64,000 nt of DNA from Fen-1298 sp050015675 (GCA_050015675.1 JBEKAY010000004.1:1-64000), one strand, 5' to 3'; shown: positions 46,512 to 55,934, counted from the stretch's first letter. Notes: generated by a model not told the origin, from the letters alone. Numbers and translations: made by a program.

Positions 46512-47279
46512 TTGGAAACAGAAAAGAAGCGTGGACTTGCGATAGTGATAATGGCGGCTGGCAAGGGAACGCGTATGAAGGATCCATCTAAAGCGAAGAT
46601 TATGTATGAACTCCTCGGCAAGCCGATGATTCATTATGTTATTGACCTTGCATATAATCTTAAAGCGGATCGTGTTATTGTCGTTGTTGGATATCAAAGT
46701 GAGGTGGTAAAAAATTATATTTACAAATCGCATCCTCATATCGAGATTGCATTGCAAGCTGAACAGCTTGGTACCGGGCATGCCGTTATGCAAACAGAGG
46801 CTACGCTCGAGGACTTTTATGGTGATGTAATCGTACTCTCCGGCGATGTGCCGCTGTTAACTGCCAAAAGTATGCAGCAACTCATTGAACATCACTTTCA
46901 GACACATGCAGCTGCCACCATCCTTACTGCACACATTGATAACCCAACGGGTTATGGACGTATTATAAGAAACGATGATGGTTCGGTAAAAAAAATCATC
47001 GAACATAAAGACGCAACAGAAGAAGAACGTCAAACGAAGGTGATGAATTCAGGTATCTATATCTTTGACAAACAAAAGCTATTCGATGGCCTGCATCATA
47101 TAACTCCGCATAATGTTCAGAAGGAATATTATTTGACGGATGTATTTGAATATTTCTGGAAGCACCATTGGAGAGTTTCTGCCTTGAAGGCAACTTCTGT
47201 TGACGAGATTCGTGGTATAAATACACTAGAACAGTTGAAAGAAGCGGAGACTATCCTCTTGACGCGGACGCATTCTTGA
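46512..47279 (+). CDS. single-domain GlmU-like UDP-GlcNAc pyrophosphorylase
   Basis: This NTP-transferase uses UTP and a sugar phosphate. The signature AIVIMAAGKGTRMKDPSKAK, AEQLGTGHAVMQTE, VLSGDVPLLT and DNPTGYGRIIRN matches the N-terminal half of GlmU. It ends at residue 255 without the C-terminal hexapeptide acetyltransferase domain, so it likely makes UDP-GlcNAc from pre-formed GlcNAc-1-P and needs a separate acetyltransferase. The start is TTG at 46512 with AAGGAAAT upstream; extending to 46458 adds residues inside panC. A strong palindrome follows the stop. Confidence 0.85.
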   Translation: METEKKRGLAIVIMAAGKGTRMKDPSKAKIMYELLGKPMIHYVIDLAYNLKADRVIVVVGYQSEVVKNYIYKSHPHIEIALQAEQLGTGHAVMQTEATLEDFYGDVIVLSGDVPLLTAKSMQQLIEHHFQTHAAATILTAHIDNPTGYGRIIRNDDGSVKKIIEHKDATEEERQTKVMNSGIYIFDKQKLFDGLHHITPHNVQKEYYLTDVFEYFWKHHWRVSALKATSVDEIRGINTLEQLKEAETILLTRTHS

Positions 47280-47303
47280 GTAACGAAAATAGTAGTTCTT
47301 AAA

Positions 47304-47336
47304 AACCTTGTCAAAGTTTCAAACTTTGACAAGGTT
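47304..47336. terminator. bidirectional terminator, perfect 16-bp palindrome
   Basis: AACCTTGTCAAAGTTT (47304-47319) and its exact reverse complement (47321-47336) flank a single C. It lies between the convergent GlmU-like gene and dapA, with short T-rich runs on both sides, so it should end both transcripts. The arm shares CTTG..AA.GTT with the palindrome at 58875-58901, suggesting one repeat family. Confidence 0.75.
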
Positions 47337-47346
47337 CATTTATTCT

Positions 47347-48240
47347 TCACACCAACTTTAAATCTTCCAGCACCTTCTTTAATTTTACGCGGCTTGGCTC
47401 TGTAATAGGCACCAATGGCAGGCGGAAGGATTCTTCAATCATTCCCATCATCGCAAGAGCAGCTTTTACAGGTATCGGACTCGATTCTATAAAATTGATA
47501 TTCATAAGTGGAAGCAGACGATAGTGAAGCTGAAGCGCTTCTGTCCATTTATCCTTCAAGCATAAACGCATTAAGTGAGAATATTCTTTTGGCATCTCGT
47601 TTGAAACAACTGAAATACACCCATCGCCGCCAAGTGCAATTATTGAATAGGCAAGTGCATCGTCGCCTGAGAGAAGCGAAAAATTCTTCGGTTTGTTGCG
47701 CGCAATTTCCATAATCTGTGCAACATTACCGGAAGCTTCTTTTACCATAACGACATTCGGTATCTCTTCTGCCATTCGCAACAATGTTGCAGCTTCAATG
47801 TTTCCGCTTGTTCGTCCCGGTACATTGTAAATGATAAGAGGAATATCAACTGCATCGCCAATAGCTTTGAAGTGTTGGAAATATCCATTCTGTGTCGGTT
47901 TATTATAGTATGGTCCAACGACGAGCGCTGCATCTGCGCCGGCTTGTTTAACGAAGCGCGCTTTCTCGATTACTTCGGCAGTGTTGTTGCTCCCAGCACC
48001 GGCGAAGATTTTTACACGCCTATTCGCCTGTTCGATCACAATCTCAATGACGCGCTGTTGTTCCTTCTGATCGAGGGTCGGATACTCGCCTGTTGTTCCT
48101 AATGGTACAAGCGCTTCAACGCCGCCCTTGATTTGAAAATCGACAAAACGTCGCAATGCAGGTTCATCTACTGAACCGTCTTTTTTAAAAGGTGTAATGA
48201 TTGCTGTTGCAGTCCCTCGAAATTTTTTTTGTGCTGCCAT
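47347..48240 (-). CDS. dapA: 4-hydroxy-tetrahydrodipicolinate synthase
   Basis: DapA condenses pyruvate with aspartate semialdehyde in the lysine/DAP pathway. The TIM-barrel motifs are VPLGTTGEYPTLDQKE, GAGSNNTAEVIEKA, the catalytic Tyr in IIYNVPGRTSGN and Schiff-base Lys in VVMVKEASGN, then LLSGDDALAY. 297 residues is normal. It is the last gene of asd-lysC-dapB-dapA, starting 2 bases after dapB. Confidence 0.97.
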   Translation of the reverse strand: MAAQKKFRGTATAIITPFKKDGSVDEPALRRFVDFQIKGGVEALVPLGTTGEYPTLDQKEQQRVIEIVIEQANRRVKIFAGAGSNNTAEVIEKARFVKQAGADAALVVGPYYNKPTQNGYFQHFKAIGDAVDIPLIIYNVPGRTSGNIEAATLLRMAEEIPNVVMVKEASGNVAQIMEIARNKPKNFSLLSGDDALAYSIIALGGDGCISVVSNEMPKEYSHLMRLCLKDKWTEALQLHYRLLPLMNINFIESSPIPVKAALAMMGMIEESFRLPLVPITEPSRVKLKKVLEDLKLV

Positions 48241-48242
48241 GG

Positions 48243-48986
48243 CTAACGGTTCCCTTGTTTGAAAAGATCTTGAAATGCATCATCCATTGTAAAAAGTCCT
48301 TTTTTACCGCGAATCCATTCTGCCGCGAATAACGTACCAATCGCCATCCCGGAACGATCTTTTGCTGTGTGTTTCAGTTCAATCATGTCTGCGGCAGAGT
48401 CGAATGCAAGTGTATGTGTACCGACCACTGCGCCGCTCCGTGTGGAGGAAATATGAAGCTGTTCGGGCCGTATCTTATTATGTGATGTTTCGTTCAACAA
48501 TTCCTTTTTTCTTTGCAAGTGCTCAAGAACAATCTGTCCTATCGTGAGCGCTGTCCCGCTTGGACTATCAATTTTATTCTTATGATGGATTTCTTGAATG
48601 AACGCATCATACTCTTCAAACTTATCCATCATCTGTGCCGCAGTTTTAACGAGATGAAAGAAAATATTGACACCGAGCGAAAAATTCGAGGCATAAATTA
48701 ATCCAATTTGATTTTTTTTAACGAGCGTCTCTACGTTCTGCAAATGGTCTTGCCAGCCCGTTGTTCCAACGACAATTGGCTTATGTGCCTCTGCCCACGG
48801 TGTAAGATCGTTGATGATGTCCTTGGCAGTCGCAAAATGAATCACAACATCTACATTCTCACGCTGTGCCTTCGTTATGGGCGGTGTGTCAATATCAATT
48901 CGAAGATCAACAGTCCAGCCACGTTCATGCGCGAGGCGCTCGATCTCTTTGCCCATCTTTCCATATCCAACAAGTGCTAAACGCAT
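48243..48986 (-). CDS. dapB: 4-hydroxy-tetrahydrodipicolinate reductase
   Basis: DapB reduces the DapA product with NAD(P)H. The nucleotide-binding GYGKMGKEI motif opens the protein, VVGTTGW lies mid-domain, SNFSLGVNIFF and the active-site EIHHKNKIDSPSGTA are diagnostic. A GGAGGC site inside the lysC end precedes the ATG. 247 residues, as usual. The product feeds both lysine and meso-DAP for peptidoglycan. Confidence 0.96.
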   Translation of the reverse strand: MRLALVGYGKMGKEIERLAHERGWTVDLRIDIDTPPITKAQRENVDVVIHFATAKDIINDLTPWAEAHKPIVVGTTGWQDHLQNVETLVKKNQIGLIYASNFSLGVNIFFHLVKTAAQMMDKFEEYDAFIQEIHHKNKIDSPSGTALTIGQIVLEHLQRKKELLNETSHNKIRPEQLHISSTRSGAVVGTHTLAFDSAADMIELKHTAKDRSGMAIGTLFAAEWIRGKKGLFTMDDAFQDLFKQGNR

Positions 48987-48991
48987 TGGAA

Positions 48992-50386
48992 TTATTTGCC
49001 TCCAACCGGTTCAAACATATCCATATCAGGAATGGATTCAAAGAATTGTTTATGCAACAGCCGAACGGCTTCATCTACCTGCGCTTCATCAATCACTAAA
49101 CTCATATTGATTTCCGATGCACCCTGTGAGATCATCACTAAGTTGACTTCACGCAGCGCATTGAAAATCTGATTGGCAACACCGGCAGTGGAACGCATTT
49201 GATCACCCACGACGCAAATGATTCCCTGGTGTTCCAGGATTGAGACTTCAGCGAATTCGGAAAGCTCCGCAACAATTTTATCGAGTGTCGCTGTGTTATC
49301 GATTGTGAGCGAAACGGCAACTTCAGATGTGCTGACGAGATCAACTGATGTCTGATATTTATTGAAGACAGAAAAGATTGACTCGAGGAAACCGTATGCC
49401 ATCAACATCCGTAATGACTGCACATTCACGACTGTAATGCCGCGCTTGCATGCAATGGATTTTACTGGAATGTGCGTTTTCGGTGGATGGGAAACGATTC
49501 GAGTACCACTGTTTTCCGGGCGCTTTGAATTTAACACCACCACAGGAATATCTTTCTTCACCGCAGGAAAGATCGTGCTGGGGTGTAAGACTTTTGCGCC
49601 GAAGTATGCAAGTTCTGCTGCTTCGCGAAATGAAATCATTCTGAGTTTCTGTGCCCCCGGGACGATGCGCGGGTCTGCCGTCAACACTCCATCAACATCT
49701 GTCCAGATTTGGATTTCTTCGGCATCCAATGCTGCGCCAATAATTGAAGCGGAATAATCAGAACCTCCACGGCCAAGCGTTGTGGTTGTTCCGTTGGCAT
49801 TCGATCCGATGAACCCTTGCGTAATAATGATGGTGCCGGCGAAAATGAGCGGAGATAGAATTTCCTTTGCTTTAACATCAATCTGATCGAACTGCGGGAT
49901 TGCTGAGGCAAAGTTATTATCGGTGATCATAAATGTTCGTGCATCAACCCATTGTGCAGGGATGCCTTGTGTACGAATTGCCTCGCTCAGAATTTGCGAG
50001 GAGAGAAGCTCACCGACAGAGGCAATGGCATCTAAAGAACGATTCGTCAACTCACCAAGAATTGCAATACCTCGACAAAGATTCCGTAGTTCTTCAAACC
50101 GCTGCTTAAAAGACGCGATAAGCTGCTGAACTGTCTGGCGATTGTCGATAAGATTTTCCATCACAGTTACATGACGGTCGAAGAGTCCATTTAAAAGGAG
50201 AATGGCGTCATCAAGTCTACCTTCCTGTGCGGTTCGTGCAGATTTTAAAAGGATATTGGTTGCACCGGAAATGGCAGAAAGCACTACGATTGGTGTCTGT
50301 GCCCGTTCCTTCCGAACAACTTCGATTACCGTGCGCATCGATTTGGCATCTTCAACGGAAGTGCCGCCGAATTTCATAACAATCAT
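48992..50386 (-). CDS. lysC: aspartate kinase (monofunctional, ACT domains)
   Basis: It phosphorylates aspartate, the entry step of the aspartate family. The kinase domain opens IVMKFGGTSVEDA and includes TTTLGRGGSDYSASI and the WTDVDGVLTADPR region. Two C-terminal ACT domains (about 300-460; ITVVNVQSL and ICVVGDQMRSTAGV) are the usual allosteric site. At 464 residues there is no homoserine dehydrogenase fusion. It lies second in the operon, 160 bases after asd, and 5 bases before dapB. Confidence 0.95.
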   Translation of the reverse strand: MIVMKFGGTSVEDAKSMRTVIEVVRKERAQTPIVVLSAISGATNILLKSARTAQEGRLDDAILLLNGLFDRHVTVMENLIDNRQTVQQLIASFKQRFEELRNLCRGIAILGELTNRSLDAIASVGELLSSQILSEAIRTQGIPAQWVDARTFMITDNNFASAIPQFDQIDVKAKEILSPLIFAGTIIITQGFIGSNANGTTTTLGRGGSDYSASIIGAALDAEEIQIWTDVDGVLTADPRIVPGAQKLRMISFREAAELAYFGAKVLHPSTIFPAVKKDIPVVVLNSKRPENSGTRIVSHPPKTHIPVKSIACKRGITVVNVQSLRMLMAYGFLESIFSVFNKYQTSVDLVSTSEVAVSLTIDNTATLDKIVAELSEFAEVSILEHQGIICVVGDQMRSTAGVANQIFNALREVNLVMISQGASEINMSLVIDEAQVDEAVRLLHKQFFESIPDMDMFEPVGGK

Positions 50387-50546
50387 TTATCAGACCTCAA
50401 TTTATAACTTCGAAGTAAATTACAATGCTCAAAGAAACAAAATTCAAACAAATTTCAAAAATAAAATTTCGAATTATGATTTTAAGATTGGGATTTGGAA
50501 TTTGTTTGTTGTTTGAATATTTGATATTTGTGAATTATTCTTGTTC
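50387..50546. repeat. AT-rich degenerate repeat between asd and lysC
   Basis: About 50430-50530 is made of variants of ATTT(G/C)(A/G)AATT and GGGATTTGGAATTTG, a low-complexity pattern seen as dispersed intergenic repeats in related genomes. It separates two genes of one pathway operon. I see no terminator or leader peptide. Confidence 0.4.
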
Positions 50547-51545
50547 CTACTTCATTCGTGAAACGAGCAATTCTGCAATTTGCACTGCATTTGTAGCGGC
50601 ACCTTTCCTAATGTTATCTGAAACGATCCAGAGATTGATGCCGTTTGCAATGCTAAAATCTTTTCGGATGCGTCCGACGAAAACCTCATTCTTTCCATAT
50701 GCGTTTATCGGCATCGGATAAAGGTTCTTGGACGGATCGTCTTCCACGATGACACCAGGTGCACGATTGAGAATTGTACGCACCTCTTCTGGAGTGCACG
50801 GCCGTTCGAATTCAATGTTCACCGATTCACTATGTCCGCCGAACACAGGTACACGCACAGTGGTCGCTGTGACAGGAATATCTGCGCCCATTATTTTTTT
50901 TGTCTCCATTACCATCTTTTGCTCTTCCTTTGTGTAGCCGTCCGGAAGAAAAACATCAATATGCGGCAGAATGTTGAATGCGATTGGATGAGGAAATTTC
51001 TTTTCACGCAACGGTCGTTTTGCCATTTCATCTTCCAACTGATTGACGCCTTTCTTGCCGGCGCCGGTAACAGACTGGTACGTGGAAACCACGACCCGCT
51101 TGATGCCGAATGCATCATGCAGCGGTTTCAAGACCACTACCATTTGAATAGTCGAGCAATTTGGATTGGCAATGATGCCGTGATGTTTGAAGGCGTCTTC
51201 AGGATTTACTTCCGGCACGACAAGTGGAACATCCGGATCCATCCGAAATGCGCTGCTATTATCAATCACCACCGTGCCATGCTTGGCTGCCTTAGGTGAA
51301 AATTCTTTGCTCGTGTTTGCTCCTGCAGAAAAAAGGGCGAAGTCAACTCCTGCAAAACTCTCGCCTGTCAGCGTTTGAACTTTTACGGGTTTGCCTTGAA
51401 ACGTCATTTCCATCCCTGCGGAACGCGCGGATGCAAGCGGAACAAAACGCCCCACGGGAAAATGTTGTTCTTCCAATATCGTCGTCATAGTACGTCCAAC
51501 TAAACCGGTCGCTCCTGCGACTGCAACTGTGTATAATTTGCTCAT
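50547..51545 (-). CDS. asd: aspartate-semialdehyde dehydrogenase
   Basis: It reduces aspartyl phosphate to the semialdehyde. N-terminal NADP fold VAGATGLVGRTMTTIL, active-site Cys in NPNCSTIQMVV, STYQSVTGAGKKGVNQL, and catalytic His in VFGGHSESVNIEFERP are all present. 332 residues. It heads the lysine operon, transcribed away from the ABC transporter gene at 51718; a shared promoter region of about 170 bases lies between. Confidence 0.96.
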   Translation of the reverse strand: MSKLYTVAVAGATGLVGRTMTTILEEQHFPVGRFVPLASARSAGMEMTFQGKPVKVQTLTGESFAGVDFALFSAGANTSKEFSPKAAKHGTVVIDNSSAFRMDPDVPLVVPEVNPEDAFKHHGIIANPNCSTIQMVVVLKPLHDAFGIKRVVVSTYQSVTGAGKKGVNQLEDEMAKRPLREKKFPHPIAFNILPHIDVFLPDGYTKEEQKMVMETKKIMGADIPVTATTVRVPVFGGHSESVNIEFERPCTPEEVRTILNRAPGVIVEDDPSKNLYPMPINAYGKNEVFVGRIRKDFSIANGINLWIVSDNIRKGAATNAVQIAELLVSRMK

Positions 51546-51717
51546 CGTCTCACTTTGCTATGTTCATTGAATAATACTTTACCTTAGTTAAGATACATAT
51601 TCCGACGCTCTTCTTCAAACAAATTCTTACAAAACAGGAAAATTGTTTTTCTGTTGAACGATAATGAAGAGCTTGGTATATTGGCAGTAGAATGAACATC
51701 ATGCATATCGACTTCGT

Positions 51718-52644
51718 ATGAATGAAAATATTTTGCAAACACGACAACTTGGAAAGCGGTACGGAAAACGGTGGGCTGTCAAGAACCTTAATCTTGAAGT
51801 GCATCGGGGCGATGTGTTCGGTTTTCTTGGACCGAATGGGGCAGGAAAAAGCACTACCATCCGAATGATTCTATCGCTTATTAAACCCACAACGGGCGAG
51901 ACAGAACTTTTCGGTTATTCGCTCAAGTCCCGGCGTTCGGACGCACTACGGCGCGTGGGTGGAATTGTCGAGAAGCCCGACTTCTATTTATATCTTTCAG
52001 CGTATAAGAATCTCGAAATTGTTGGTGCACTGACAGGTGGTGCAGAGCGAAAAAGAATTTTAGAAGTGCTGGATCTGGTTGGGTTGACAAATCGTGCCGC
52101 TGATCGTGTGAAAACATATTCACACGGAATGAAACAGCGACTCGGCATCGCCCAAGCATTGCTTTCCGATCCTGAACTTGTGATCCTCGACGAACCGACG
52201 AATGGACTCGATCCACAGGGAATGAAAGAGGTACGGGATCTCATTGTACATCTTTCACGAGACCAGAAAAAAACCATTATTCTTTCTTCGCACTTGCTGA
52301 ATGAAATTGAATTAGTTGCCAATAGAATGGTAATTATCAATAACGGTGAATTGGTTGTGCAAGGTGATGTAAGCAAACTCCTTGATGAAGGAGAGAAATA
52401 TGTCGTGGTGCAAGCTCAACCGCAGAAAAAGGTTGAATCCGTTTTGCGACGGCAGAAAATAATTATCGGGAAATACGAATTTAAAGAAGGGTTGTTTGAA
52501 ATAAAGATGGACTTCGCAGACATTCCTGAATTAAACAAAGCCCTTGTACTTGCCGGTGTCCATGTGCAGGCGTTAATTCCAAGACGCTCGCTCGAAGATT
52601 TATTTCTTTCTATGACCGAACATTCAAACGAGGCAAGTGCATGA
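51718..52644 (+). CDS. ABC transporter ATP-binding protein (ABC-2/NatA type)
   Basis: A 308-residue ATPase: Walker A GPNGAGKSTTIRM, signature YSHGMKQRLGIAQALL, Walker B LVILDEPTNGLDPQG, switch His in IILSSHLL. The C-terminal 80 residues resemble the extra regulatory domain of NatA/CcmA-like exporters. It overlaps the permease by 4 bases. Substrate unknown; this class covers drug, Na+ and lipid exporters and gliding-related GldA-type ATPases. Confidence 0.92.
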   Translation: MNENILQTRQLGKRYGKRWAVKNLNLEVHRGDVFGFLGPNGAGKSTTIRMILSLIKPTTGETELFGYSLKSRRSDALRRVGGIVEKPDFYLYLSAYKNLEIVGALTGGAERKRILEVLDLVGLTNRAADRVKTYSHGMKQRLGIAQALLSDPELVILDEPTNGLDPQGMKEVRDLIVHLSRDQKKTIILSSHLLNEIELVANRMVIINNGELVVQGDVSKLLDEGEKYVVVQAQPQKKVESVLRRQKIIIGKYEFKEGLFEIKMDFADIPELNKALVLAGVHVQALIPRRSLEDLFLSMTEHSNEASA

Positions 52645-53477
52645 TCCGGCTTATTTATTACGAACTCGTAAAAATATTTCTGAAGAAGCGCACGTATCTC
52701 GGTTTTGGAATTGTGCTTGCGATTGTGCCGTTAGTAGAAGTTGCGATGAAGTTAGAAGGCGGCCGCTTCCTGACGATGGCAATGCGCGGATTGTCAAAGG
52801 ATTTTCTCTTCTTTGGCAATATTTTTAACGGCTGGTTTGTTGCATATCAAATCATGAACAGTCTCTGGTTTCATATCCCATTACTCATTTCCTTTGTTGC
52901 TGGAGATCAGCTTGCCGGCGAAGCGACTGCAGGCACATATCGCCTTATTCTCATTCGGCCGGTTTCACGTTCGCGCATTTTTATTTCTAAATTTATCACA
53001 ACACTCATTTATACAATCACTTTTGTTTTCTTTTTGGCAGCTTTAAGTATCGGTCTGGCTTTAGCGTTACTTGGACGCGGTGATCTCATTATTGTCACTC
53101 GCGGTATTCTTCTTCTTCCTGAATCAGAAGTTGCGTGGCGGTTTTTGATCGCCTATCTTCTTGCCACATGGACAATGATCACCATTGCATCGATTTCGTT
53201 TTTCTTCTCGTCGTTTGTCGAGAATGCGATCGGCCCGATTGTTGCAACGATGGGGTTGCTGATTGTATGCACGGTTATCACCGTTATGCCGGTAGAGATG
53301 TTTGAAATCCCCAAGAAATTTCTTTTTACCCGGTATCTTGATATGTGGCAAAAAATATTTCTTGATCCGATTCCTTGGAGCGAAGTAAAGAGTGGAATAT
53401 TATATATGGGTGCATGGACACTTGCAGCAGCGTTAGGCGCGTGGGGAGTATTTGTGAAGAAAGATATTCTTTCTTAA
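52641..53477 (+). CDS. ABC-2 type permease
   Basis: The 278-residue integral membrane partner of the preceding ATPase. Six hydrophobic segments are visible, including FGIVLAIVPLVEVAM, FVFFLAALSIGLALAL and IGPIVATMGLLIVCTVIT; GEATAGTYRLILIRPVSRSR is the cytosolic ABC-2 motif between segments 2 and 3. It starts within the ATPase stop (ATGA), and the POT transporter follows after 32 bases. Confidence 0.88.
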   Translation: MIRLIYYELVKIFLKKRTYLGFGIVLAIVPLVEVAMKLEGGRFLTMAMRGLSKDFLFFGNIFNGWFVAYQIMNSLWFHIPLLISFVAGDQLAGEATAGTYRLILIRPVSRSRIFISKFITTLIYTITFVFFLAALSIGLALALLGRGDLIIVTRGILLLPESEVAWRFLIAYLLATWTMITIASISFFFSSFVENAIGPIVATMGLLIVCTVITVMPVEMFEIPKKFLFTRYLDMWQKIFLDPIPWSEVKSGILYMGAWTLAAALGAWGVFVKKDILS

Positions 53478-53509
53478 AGAGTTGTATCGTTTCAAAGCAA
53501 GGAGAGTGC

Positions 53510-54781
53510 GTGGATATCAGAATAAAGATACAGGAGATAAGGAACGGATTTCATCCCACATTCTGGGTAGCAAACGGGATGGAGTTGTTTGAACGGCTGG
53601 CATATTATGGTCAGCAAATTGTTTTCATGATTTATCTCCGTAACAAACTCGGCTTCACGGAAACAGAAGCAGGGCAGCTCTCCGGCATTTTTGGCGGGTT
53701 GATTTATTTGCTGCCAATTCTTGGCGGCACACTTGCCGATAAATGGGGATTCCGTCGCGCATTCAACATTGCATTCTCAATGCTTGCTCTTGGTTATTTC
53801 TTGATTGGCTCAGTTGGCATGGCTACGTTTGCTGGAGTGTATAGTAACTTCAATCTTTATTGGCTCTTAATGATATTTCTGGTCTTTACGGCTTTTGGGG
53901 GTTCATTTATCAAACCTTCTGTGCTGGGAACAGTTGCGGTCACTTCAAGAGAAGAAACGAAGTCGCTTGGTTTTGCTGTGTACTATTGGTTAGTGAATGT
54001 CGGAGCAATGCTTGGACCCACGATTGCCTATTTTGTGCGGGATAGCTTTGGTAATGCGTTTGTATATATGGTGTCGTCTATAAGCTGCCTTGCCATGCTC
54101 ATTGTCAATTTAATTCTCTACAAGGAAGTAAAGAGCACGCGTTCAGTTGTCGTTGAATCGCTCGGAAAGAAAATCGCCAATCTCTTTATCGTTCTGGCAA
54201 ACGTGAAGTTCATGATTTTTCTTCTCATCTATTCTCTCTATTGGATTATTTTTTGGCAGGAATTTATTATTATTCCATATTACGTTACAGATTACATCAA
54301 TGCGAATGCGCCTTATGAAATTCTCCAGTCCTGGGCGGGCGCCGGTGCGATTATTCTGTTTCAGATTCCGCTCAATCGTCTCACGAAGAACATCCCAACG
54401 CGAAGTGCTATCGCTCTCGGTTTTGGAATCTCCAGTCTTATCTGGTTGATTATCGGTCTTTATCCAAGTATCCCAACTATCGCCGCTGGAATCGTTGCGT
54501 TTGCAGTCGGTGAAATGATCCAGGCACCGCGGTATTACGAGTACATCTCGGAAATCGCTCCTCCAGGTCAGCAAGGATTATTTCAAGGATATGCATTTCT
54601 GCCGATTGCAATTGCGAGATTTGTTGGCGATCCGATAGGCGGGTGGTTATATCAAACTTCGAAGGCGAGCAGCAAACCGGAATTAGTCTGGTTCGCACTT
54701 ATAGGCATCGGTGCGCTTGGCACAATCTTGATGCTGATATACAATAAAATCGTCAAGGCACAAGAAGCAATAACAATTTAG
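53510..54781 (+). CDS. MFS transporter, POT/oligopeptide-like
   Basis: A 423-residue transporter of about 12 membrane segments. NGMELFERLAYYGQQIVF is the ExxERFxYY-like helix 1 motif of proton-dependent oligopeptide transporters, with GGLIYLLPILGGTLADKWGF, the MFS loop 2-3 motif. FGGSFIKPSVLGTVA and the EIAPPGQQGLFQGYAF region also fit. The start is GTG at 53510 with GGAGAG upstream; the ORF extends back to 53375 within the permease. Substrate (peptide or other) not provable from sequence. Confidence 0.85.
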   Translation: MDIRIKIQEIRNGFHPTFWVANGMELFERLAYYGQQIVFMIYLRNKLGFTETEAGQLSGIFGGLIYLLPILGGTLADKWGFRRAFNIAFSMLALGYFLIGSVGMATFAGVYSNFNLYWLLMIFLVFTAFGGSFIKPSVLGTVAVTSREETKSLGFAVYYWLVNVGAMLGPTIAYFVRDSFGNAFVYMVSSISCLAMLIVNLILYKEVKSTRSVVVESLGKKIANLFIVLANVKFMIFLLIYSLYWIIFWQEFIIIPYYVTDYINANAPYEILQSWAGAGAIILFQIPLNRLTKNIPTRSAIALGFGISSLIWLIIGLYPSIPTIAAGIVAFAVGEMIQAPRYYEYISEIAPPGQQGLFQGYAFLPIAIARFVGDPIGGWLYQTSKASSKPELVWFALIGIGALGTILMLIYNKIVKAQEAITI

Positions 54782-54804
54782 ATTACGTTTAAAGGAAATG
54801 CGTG

Positions 54805-55518
54805 ATGATTATGAGAATAGTGATAGTAATGTTGCTGATCGGATTAATATTGAATGATGCGCTTGCTCAAAAGGCGACGAAGATTCAAGATGCAGATGAA
54901 ATCTTAGCAAGAGTCGTCAAAGGTTTCGATGAAGTTCACGATTTCTCTGCCGTCATCGATGCCGAAATCAATATGGAGCGTATGCAAATTCCGAAAATGC
55001 ATGCCGAATTGTTCTTCAAGAAACCGGACAAAGTTCATTTCTCATCGCCGGGTTTTCTCCTTGTACCGCGTGAAGGTGTCGCATTGAACCCATCGATATT
55101 GCAAGAACATTATCTCACAACCTCGGTTGTGCATGACACAGTCGATGGGAAAAAGTTGTTCAAACTTCTTCTCGCCGCTAAAGATGCCAAGACTCGCTTA
55201 CATGCGCTGTCAGTTTGGGTGGATCCAATAAATTGGACAATCACGAGGATAGAAACAATTCCGTATGAGGGGCGGACGCTCTCTATGATATTCACGTACG
55301 AGTTCCAGCAAGAAAAATATTGGCTTCCATCAAAATTGATTGTATCATTCGCATCAGAATCGGATAGAACGCAAAAAGATACTTCGTCCCCTATAGATAA
55401 TCAATTTGAGAATCTCCAACGTTCTGCGCCGCGAAATGGTACGGTCACTGTCGTTTATTCAAATTACAAAGTCAACATTGGGCTCTCGGATGAAATATTT
55501 GAGAAGAAGGAAAAGTGA
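54805..55518 (+). CDS. LolA-like periplasmic protein
   Basis: A 237-residue exported protein: signal peptide (IVIVMLLIGLILNDALAQ), then DEILARVVKGFDEVHDFSA and a beta-half-barrel pattern (AELFFKKPDKVHFSSPGF, LSVWVDPINWTITRIET) resembling the LolA/LolB fold that carries lipoproteins or other acyl chains. It lacks the firm LolA signature, so lipoprotein carriage is only a guess. The start is ATG at 54805 with AAAGGAAA; a GTG directly upstream is possible. Confidence 0.65.
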   Translation: MIMRIVIVMLLIGLILNDALAQKATKIQDADEILARVVKGFDEVHDFSAVIDAEINMERMQIPKMHAELFFKKPDKVHFSSPGFLLVPREGVALNPSILQEHYLTTSVVHDTVDGKKLFKLLLAAKDAKTRLHALSVWVDPINWTITRIETIPYEGRTLSMIFTYEFQQEKYWLPSKLIVSFASESDRTQKDTSSPIDNQFENLQRSAPRNGTVTVVYSNYKVNIGLSDEIFEKKEK

Positions 55519-55543
55519 TAAGTAGTCATTTGTTAATCCAAGT

Positions 55544-55569
55544 GGTGTCAGGAGTTACTTCCTGACACC
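55544..55569. repeat. 10-bp stem palindrome after the LolA-like gene
   Basis: GGTGTCAGGA (55544-55553) and TCCTGACACC (55560-55569) form a perfect stem with a 6-base loop, 25 bases after the stop. No T tract follows, so it may be an RNA-stabilising hairpin or a dispersed palindrome rather than a terminator. Confidence 0.55.
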
Positions 55570-55662
55570 TTGAAGAGACGTCAAATCATTCATCTATAAT
55601 TTAATTGTCGAGACGAAAGCCCTGACAGCAATTAATATTTATCAGTGTCAGAAATCAAAGAG

Positions 55663-55839
55663 ATGAAAAATAACCAAACATCTGTCTCGCTTTCTGAAGT
55701 TCATGGCTCTGTGGACATCTCCAAGAATTATGGGATGATCAAACGGTTTCTTGCATTTGCCGGGCCAGCGTATCTTATCAGCGTTGGCTATATGGATCCA
55801 GGAAACTGGGCAACAGACATCGAAGGGACGTTTAATTAA
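55663..55839 (+). pseudogene. truncated NRAMP (MntH-like) gene fragment
   Basis: 59 codons match the N terminus of the NRAMP transporter at 56994: TSVSLSEVHGSVDI, LAFAGPAYLISVGYMDPGNW, then ATDIEG. The frame then runs into a perfect palindrome (55824-55847) and stops at 55837. The DPGN metal-binding motif is present but all later helices are missing, so no functional transporter is made. Nucleotide divergence from the intact copy is substantial, so the duplication predates the truncation. An upstream GTG at 55645 could also start it. Confidence 0.8.
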
Positions 55840-55847
55840 ACGTCCCT
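55824..55847. repeat. perfect 24-bp palindrome at the NRAMP break point
   Basis: AGGGACGTTTAA followed directly by its reverse complement TTAAACGTCCCT. It supplies the stop codon of the truncated NRAMP frame. The exact position at the end of homology suggests the palindrome inserted there, or marks a deletion junction. Confidence 0.8.
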
Positions 55848-55934
55848 ACCAAAAAGTTTCAATTTCCACTTTGGTATTCTTGTTGAAAATGATAAATTAT
55901 ATTAAGAATGTTATTAAATAAGAATATTTACATT

